Source of the DNA: an uncultured Opitutia bacterium | GTDB lineage: Bacteria > Verrucomicrobiota > Verrucomicrobiia > Opitutales > Opitutaceae | Assembly (NCBI GenBank): GCA_903938935.1 | Contig: CAJAFD010000028.1 | Coordinates: forward strand, 1 to 10,729 | Reading direction: 5' to 3' | Length of the DNA stretch: 10,729 nucleotides | Shown here: in pieces, positions 7,343 through 10,729 of the stretch | Layout: the number at the start of each line of letters is the position of its first letter | How positions within the stretch are numbered: position 1 is the stretch's first letter | Position numbers and translations under genes: made by a program | The notes under the pieces: model-generated | Told to the model about the DNA's origin: nothing | Seen by the model: the letters and a program-made list of their open reading frames with translations, nothing else | Database searches by the model: none

Positions 7343-7930
7343 TCAGAGCGGCTTCACACGCAGTTTTTTCCTGAGCTCCGGGAAGCTCATCCAAAATCCC
7401 CCGAGCGCCGCCGGCGTGATCAACACTTTCGGCCCTGCCATCTCCGGCGTGTAATAACTCTCTAGATTCGCCAGCTGCCAGCGTTGCCCATTTTCCAACG
7501 TGAAAATCTGACGACCTTCCCAGCCCGTAAATTTCCCACGGATGCGGCTCTCCACTGCGAGGTATTCCACTTCGGTGCCCGGCGTGAGCATCACCTTGGC
7601 CTTCGCTAAAAATCCCGCTTCCGCCTGCTTCGCTTGCTTGGTCTCTGCTTTCGCCTGCTCCACGGCGCGCTCGGCTTGCGTCGCCCGCGCTTCCGCCGCG
7701 ATCCGCGCCGTCGCGGCCGCTTCGGCTTCACGGCGCGCCGTCGCCAGCGCGCCGCTCTTGTAAGCCTCCACCAACGCATCGAGGCGCGTGCGTTCCTCCG
7801 GCGAAAGCTTCGCCAATCCGGCGGCAGAAAAATCCTCCGGCCGCACCGCCTGCGAAAATTTTTCCTGCGCGTAAAGTCCACTCGCCAACACGCTCATCAC
7901 CAAAATCACCGCGCCGAGTTTTCGTTTCAT
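7343..7930 (-). CDS. exported protein of unknown function with GW/NGQ-type C-terminal module
   Basis: I cannot assign a function. The 195-residue product starts with a clear Sec signal peptide (MKRKLGAVILVMSVLASGLYA, cleavage likely after Ala21), so it should act in the periplasm or at the envelope. A short segment LAKLSPEERTRLDALVEAY (39-57) is followed by a long Ala/Glu/Lys-rich helix (about 62-105) that is probably a coiled coil. A beta-rich C-terminal part has the signature RIRGKFTGWEGRQIFTLENG (129-148), then QRWQL. Similar SRI-G-F-GW-G-F-L-NGQ-W segments occur in small exported proteins of other Gram-negative bacteria, as I recall; an SH3-like fold is plausible but not shown. The ATG at 7928-7930 gives the signal peptide directly; longer in-frame starts overlap the divergent gene. 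It is a single gene, convergent to gyrA. Confidence 0.82.
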   Translation of the reverse strand: MKRKLGAVILVMSVLASGLYAQEKFSQAVRPEDFSAAGLAKLSPEERTRLDALVEAYKSGALATARREAEAAATARIAAEARATQAERAVEQAKAETKQAKQAEAGFLAKAKVMLTPGTEVEYLAVESRIRGKFTGWEGRQIFTLENGQRWQLANLESYYTPEMAGPKVLITPAALGGFWMSFPELRKKLRVKPL

Positions 7931-8008
7931 GGGCGTAACGTGAAACCCGCCCGCTTCCACGTGCAACGCCATTTCCACCCTTGCCAACCCGTTTTCAGGA
8001 GCCTGACT

Positions 8009-8017
8009 TGCGATAAT
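8009..8017 (+). promoter_or_regulatory. candidate extended -10 promoter for the EIIA-corA pair
   Basis: TGC followed by GATAAT (8012-8017) fits an extended -10 element. No good -35 lies 16-18 bp upstream, as is usual for that class. The predicted transcription start would leave a leader of about 16 nt before the ATG at 8040. This is a pattern-based call. Confidence 0.35.
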
Positions 8018-8039
8018 CTCACTCGTTCCGATTGCTCGT

Positions 8040-8525
8040 ATGGCTGGTAAAATTTCCTCGCTCCTCTCCCCGTCGCGCATCGCGCTCGATGTCAAAAGCA
8101 CCCAACGCACCGCTGCGCTCCACGAGGTCGCCCAACTGCTCACTGATCATCCCGCCGTGACGAACTTCGACGGATTTTACCGCGAACTCCTCGCCCGCGA
8201 TCGCCTCGAGACCACGTGCATCGGCCACGCCGTGTCGTTGCCCCACGCGCGCACCGAGCACGTCAAATCCATCGCCCTCGCCGTCGGTCGCAGTGATAAC
8301 TTCATCCGCTGCGGCGAGAGCGCCGATGAACAGATCCGCCTCATCTTCATGCTCGGCACGCCCAAGACGAATCCCGCCGACTACCTCGCCATCGTGAGCG
8401 CCCTCTGCAAATTGCTCAAACACGAGGTCAACCGCACCGCCTTCCTCTCCGCCACCACGCCCGAGGAATTCATCGCCGCCGTCGCCGCCGCCGAAGAACG
8501 CCTGCTCGCGAGCACCTCCGTTTAA
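8040..8525 (+). CDS. PTS EIIA type-2 domain protein (PtsN/fructose-EIIA-like)
   Basis: This 161-residue single-domain protein belongs to the PTS EIIA type-2 superfamily, whose members accept a phosphoryl group from HPr on a histidine. Residues D54 to A70 fit the family signature (D-x6-I-G-x2-V-S-L-P-H-A), with Ser66 where Ala is usual. His69 is the predicted phosphorylated residue, and His63 sits where such domains often have a second conserved residue. The rest (residues 75-150) follows the family pattern, including LIFMLGTP at about 100-107. No EIIB or EIIC sugar-permease partner is nearby, which favours a regulatory EIIA-Ntr-like role over sugar import; that is inference. The ATG start at 8040 has no Shine-Dalgarno sequence. 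corA begins 12 bp after its stop, so the two are almost certainly one transcript. Confidence 0.88.
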   Translation: MAGKISSLLSPSRIALDVKSTQRTAALHEVAQLLTDHPAVTNFDGFYRELLARDRLETTCIGHAVSLPHARTEHVKSIALAVGRSDNFIRCGESADEQIRLIFMLGTPKTNPADYLAIVSALCKLLKHEVNRTAFLSATTPEEFIAAVAAAEERLLASTSV

Positions 8526-8537
8526 ACTCAACCGCTC

Positions 8538-9497
8538 ATGATCCATTCGTTCGTCTTTAGCGAGGGCAAGCTCGTCAGCCGCGACCTCGAGCTCGAGGCG
8601 CTGCGCCTCGTCCACGGCGACAAGGGTCTCATTCTCTGGGTCGACCTTGATCAACCCACCGACGAAGAAATCAAACTCATCCTCGAAGGCGTTTTTAATT
8701 TTCACCCGCTCGCCATCGAGGACTGCGTCACGCCGAGCTCGCTCCCCAAAATCGAAGACTACGAGGACTACCTCTTCATGGTCACCCACGCCGTCGATTT
8801 CACCCGCACCGATAAATTTGCCACCACCGAGCTCGATCTGTTTCTCGGCAAAGAATTCCTCGTCACGTTTCACCGCGCCCCCCTGCGCTCCGTCGCCACC
8901 GCGTTCGAGCGCATCACCAAAAGCACCGCCCGCGGCCCCGATCGCCTCGCCCACACCTTGCTCGACCATCTCGTCGACAACTACCAGCCGGTCATGGACG
9001 AACTCCGCGCCGAGCTCGAGGAGCTCGAAGAAAGCGTCCTCGCCCGAGATTCCGCCCAGAAAAAACTCGTCAACGAGCTCCTCTCCGTCCGCGGCGATTT
9101 CTCCCGCCTGCGCACCATCGTTCGCCCGCAGCGCGACGTGATCGACCGTCTCGCCCGCGGCGACAGCAAATTCATTCGCCCCATTCTGCTGCCCTACTTC
9201 CGCGATCTCCGCGATAATCTCACCCGGCTCGAAGACACCGCCGTCAACTACCACGAACGCCTCATGATGGCGTTCGACATCTATCTCAACAAAGCCGCCT
9301 TCGAAGCCAACGAAGGCATCAAGTTCCTCACCGCCATCACCGCCGTCACGATTCCCGTCATGGTCGTCGGCACCTGGTTCGGTATGAATTTCGAAAGCAT
9401 GCCCGAGCTCAAAGCCGGCTACCCGTGGGCCATCGGCATCACCGTCATCACAACCTCTCTGATGGTGGTCTATCTCAAGCGGAAGAAATGGTTCTGA
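8538..9497 (+). CDS. corA: CorA-family Mg2+/divalent cation transporter
   Basis: This 319-residue protein has the full CorA plan: a large soluble N-terminal domain, a long charged stalk helix (about 142-260, with the Glu-rich run ELRAELEELEESV), then two C-terminal membrane helices. TM1 (about 262-281) ends in the signature GMN at 282-284, within WFGMNFESMPEL. TM2 (about 295-313) ends in the basic tail KRKKWF. CorA forms pentameric inner-membrane channels for Mg2+, and in some members for Co2+, Ni2+ or Zn2+; which ion this one carries cannot be read from the sequence. The ATG at 8538 has no Shine-Dalgarno sequence. It is the second gene after the EIIA protein. It converges on the DUF2071 gene with only 24 bp between stop codons and no clear terminator. 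Confidence 0.94.
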   Translation: MIHSFVFSEGKLVSRDLELEALRLVHGDKGLILWVDLDQPTDEEIKLILEGVFNFHPLAIEDCVTPSSLPKIEDYEDYLFMVTHAVDFTRTDKFATTELDLFLGKEFLVTFHRAPLRSVATAFERITKSTARGPDRLAHTLLDHLVDNYQPVMDELRAELEELEESVLARDSAQKKLVNELLSVRGDFSRLRTIVRPQRDVIDRLARGDSKFIRPILLPYFRDLRDNLTRLEDTAVNYHERLMMAFDIYLNKAAFEANEGIKFLTAITAVTIPVMVVGTWFGMNFESMPELKAGYPWAIGITVITTSLMVVYLKRKKWF

Positions 9498-9521
9498 AGC
9501 CCGGGTTTCCGCCGCGTTGAA

Positions 9522-10343
9522 CTACGCAGGCGCTCCCGCGCCCAGCCCTTCCGTCGGCTCCTCCCCGCGCTCGCGCCATGTGCCCGCCCGCGCCGTCACG
9601 CGCTCCATCGGCCACACGCCCACCTCGACCGACCGCGCCACGCTCACGTGCTCCGGCGCTCGCCCCTCGCAATCAAATCCCGCCAGCCGCAACCCCGCGA
9701 CGTCCCACCCCGACACCTCCGCCGCGCCGATCTCATACGGCGCATGATGCACCCGCCCCGTGAACAACCGCTCCCCGCGCGCATCCCACGCAAACAACCG
9801 GTAACGCTCCACCAAGAAAAATTCCAACGTCCCCGCCACCGCCGGCCGCGCCACCCCCACAGGCCGATAGCAAAACCGACTCTCCGTGGCCTGCCCCTGC
9901 CGTCGCGACCGATAATCCACTGCCTGCGTGCGCGCGTCCACCGTCGCCGCCATCGTCGCATGTTGGTAAGGCAGATGAAACAACGCCCGCGCGATCTTCA
10001 CCGCGAGCCACTGGTTCGCATCGAGCGAGTAAAACCATACGCCCGGCCGCCCCTGCGCATCGTGGACATACGTCCGCACATTTAACTCCAAGAAATCCGA
10101 AAGCCCCCGCACCGCCGGCAACCCGCGCGGCCGCACCCGCTCCATCGCAAACGGCACCAGCCCGAGCCAGGCGCGCCCCTCATAGACATCGACCGTCAAA
10201 CCCGGCGGCAACGTGCGTTGAATCTCCGCCGGATCCCACGCCCAATGCAGAAACAACAACTGCGCCCAACGCTGCCGCATGACCGGCGCGCCCGCCGGCC
10301 GTGCGCGCTCTGCGAGCCGTTGCGCGAGGGAAGGTGAATTCAT
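9522..10343 (-). CDS. DUF2071 (COG3361, YqjF-like) protein
   Basis: This 273-residue protein belongs to DUF2071, a family of soluble bacterial proteins of unknown biochemical role. Features typical of the family are visible in order: QRWAQLLFLHWAWDP (24-38), the LPPGLTVDVYEGRAWLGLVPF segment (45-65), ERVRPRGLPAVRGLSDFLEL (68-87), NVRTYV (88-93), GVWFYSLDANQWLAV (101-115) and the LFHLPYQHA block (121-129). The ATG at 10341-10343 places the conserved core at residue 24. A downstream Met at residue 22 and upstream Mets exist, but this start fits best. The C-terminal tail is Glu/Gly-rich and probably disordered. A weak GAGG lies 13 bp before the start. It converges on corA and stands alone. Confidence 0.87.
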   Translation of the reverse strand: MNSPSLAQRLAERARPAGAPVMRQRWAQLLFLHWAWDPAEIQRTLPPGLTVDVYEGRAWLGLVPFAMERVRPRGLPAVRGLSDFLELNVRTYVHDAQGRPGVWFYSLDANQWLAVKIARALFHLPYQHATMAATVDARTQAVDYRSRRQGQATESRFCYRPVGVARPAVAGTLEFFLVERYRLFAWDARGERLFTGRVHHAPYEIGAAEVSGWDVAGLRLAGFDCEGRAPEHVSVARSVEVGVWPMERVTARAGTWRERGEEPTEGLGAGAPA

Positions 10344-10585
10344 GCGCACCAGTCTGCCTCGACTGCGCATCCGCTGCAACCCCCGCCCAGCAGAATGATG
10401 GCTCGCAGCCAGCCTCCCGGATGAATCAACCGCAAGGGTGGACGCGACCGCTGGGCGCACCGCCAGCCGACCCAAAGGTTAAACACAAGCAGGGAGCCTG
10501 CCGAAACGAACCAAGCCCGCCCGCCTCCTTTGGGTTCCATGCGCCAAACTTTAGGGGACGCATGGCAACTTCAGGAAAACCCGTC
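10344..10585. other. gene-free stretch between DUF2071 gene and insertion sequence
   Basis: No convincing coding frame is present on either strand. The stretch must carry the DUF2071 promoter. Its right half holds nested inverted repeats, described separately. The right limit is the presumed end of the IS3-type element. Confidence 0.45.
10470..10565. repeat. nested inverted repeats upstream of the DUF2071 gene
   Basis: A perfect 9-bp stem ACCCAAAGG (10470-10478) with CCTTTGGGT (10527-10535) encloses a smaller palindrome GCAGG-GAG-CCTGC (10489-10501). Directly to the right is a second hairpin, CCATGCG (10537-10543) with CGCATGG (10559-10565), with a 15-nt loop. Together they could form a branched structure in DNA or in a minus-strand leader RNA, or be a dispersed chromosomal repeat. 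Only one copy is in view. Confidence 0.5.
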
Positions 10586-10611
10586 TGTGCTTCCCCGGGT
10601 CTGACGGACAC
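10586..10611. repeat. probable terminal inverted repeat of an IS3-family element
   Basis: The segment opens with TG and reaches GGACAC at its 21st base. This is the spacing I recall for IS3-group ends, which start with TG and carry a GGACACGCG block at the same distance. It lies about 24 bp past the transposase stop, which is where an IS3 element should end. The opposite end and any target duplication are outside the window, so it is not confirmed. Confidence 0.45.
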
Positions 10612-10634
10612 GCGTTGGGCGTGTTATGGTTTAC

Positions 10635-10729
10635 TTAGCTGAGGGAGGATTCGTAGTCGAGCGGGCTTTGATAGCCAAGCGAGGAGTGGCGACGGGAGCG
10701 GTTGTAGAAGGACTCGATGTAATCGAAGA
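10635..10729 (-). CDS. IS3-family transposase OrfB, C-terminal end (partial)
   Basis: Only the last 30 residues and the TAA stop (10635-10637) are inside the window; the 5' part is cut by the right edge. The visible sequence, from FDYIESFYN through RSRRHSSLGYQSP to DYESSLS, has the classic C-terminal signature of the IS3-family integrase-like transposase (N-R-x-R-R-H-S-S-L-G-Y-x-S-P). The DDE catalytic residues lie upstream, outside the window. In IS3 elements OrfB is normally made as an OrfAB fusion by a -1 frameshift, but that region is not visible. The family call is firm despite the short length. Whether the gene is intact cannot be told. Confidence 0.88.
   Translation of the reverse strand, partial: FDYIESFYNRSRRHSSLGYQSPLDYESSLS

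Larger units (their letters stand above)
10586..10729 (-). mobile_element. end of an IS3-family insertion sequence (partial)
   Basis: This is the transposase-3'-proximal end of an IS3-family element that continues past the right edge of the window. It comprises the C-terminal codons of the OrfB transposase (10635-10729), a short non-coding tail and the probable terminal inverted repeat starting at 10586. Whether the element is intact cannot be judged. Confidence 0.7.

Noticed and set aside
10301..10642. 113-codon plus-strand frame across the DUF2071 leader and the IS end
   Set aside because: It crosses the presumed element boundary, overlaps the DUF2071 start antisense, and shows no family features.
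1..10729. CRISPR arrays, defence islands, prophage or biosynthetic clusters
   Set aside because: No regularly spaced direct repeats, and no genes of such systems; apart from the partial IS, all recognised genes are ordinary chromosomal ones.

Overview
The window looks like a chromosomal, housekeeping-rich segment of a GC-rich bacterium, most likely of the Planctomycetes-Verrucomicrobia-Chlamydiae group and probably an Opitutales/Opitutaceae-type verrucomicrobium. The reasons are the strong preference for C- and G-ending codons, the lack of clear Shine-Dalgarno sequences before nearly every start, and an RNase P RNA in which the tRNA-CCA-binding loop appears changed, as I recall for chlamydiae. 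The taxonomic call is an inference from a few genes.

Layout, left to right. (1) A minus-strand block at about 117-1966. In transcription order it holds a COG1579-type coiled-coil plus zinc-ribbon protein, the RNase P RNA gene rnpB (its first bases overlap the upstream stop codon), a gene-free gap of about 340 bp, rpsT (ribosomal protein S20), and a strong intrinsic terminator. (2) Divergent from it, the plus-strand pair gyrB-gyrA (2133-7250) encodes both DNA gyrase subunits and ends in a strong intrinsic terminator. (3) A minus-strand gene (7343-7930) encodes a small exported protein of unknown function with an Ala/Glu-rich helix and a C-terminal GW/NGQ-type beta module. (4) Divergent from that, a compact plus-strand pair encodes a PTS EIIA (PtsN/fructose-type) protein and, 12 bp later, a CorA-type Mg2+/divalent-cation channel (8040-9497). 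(5) A convergent minus-strand gene encodes a DUF2071 (COG3361) protein (9522-10343). (6) A gene-free stretch of about 240 bp contains nested inverted repeats. It runs into the 3' end of an IS3-family transposase gene, cut by the window edge, with a probable terminal inverted repeat at 10586.

How the genes fit together: the left block is RNA processing and translation (RNase P RNA, S20) and the middle is DNA topology (gyrase). The EIIA-CorA pair suggests a link between phosphorelay signalling and cation transport, but this is inference. No defence system, CRISPR array, prophage or biosynthetic cluster is visible. The most interesting points are the loss of the GGU motif in RNase P RNA, the rnpB promoter apparently embedded in the end of the zinc-ribbon gene, and the lack of Shine-Dalgarno sequences.
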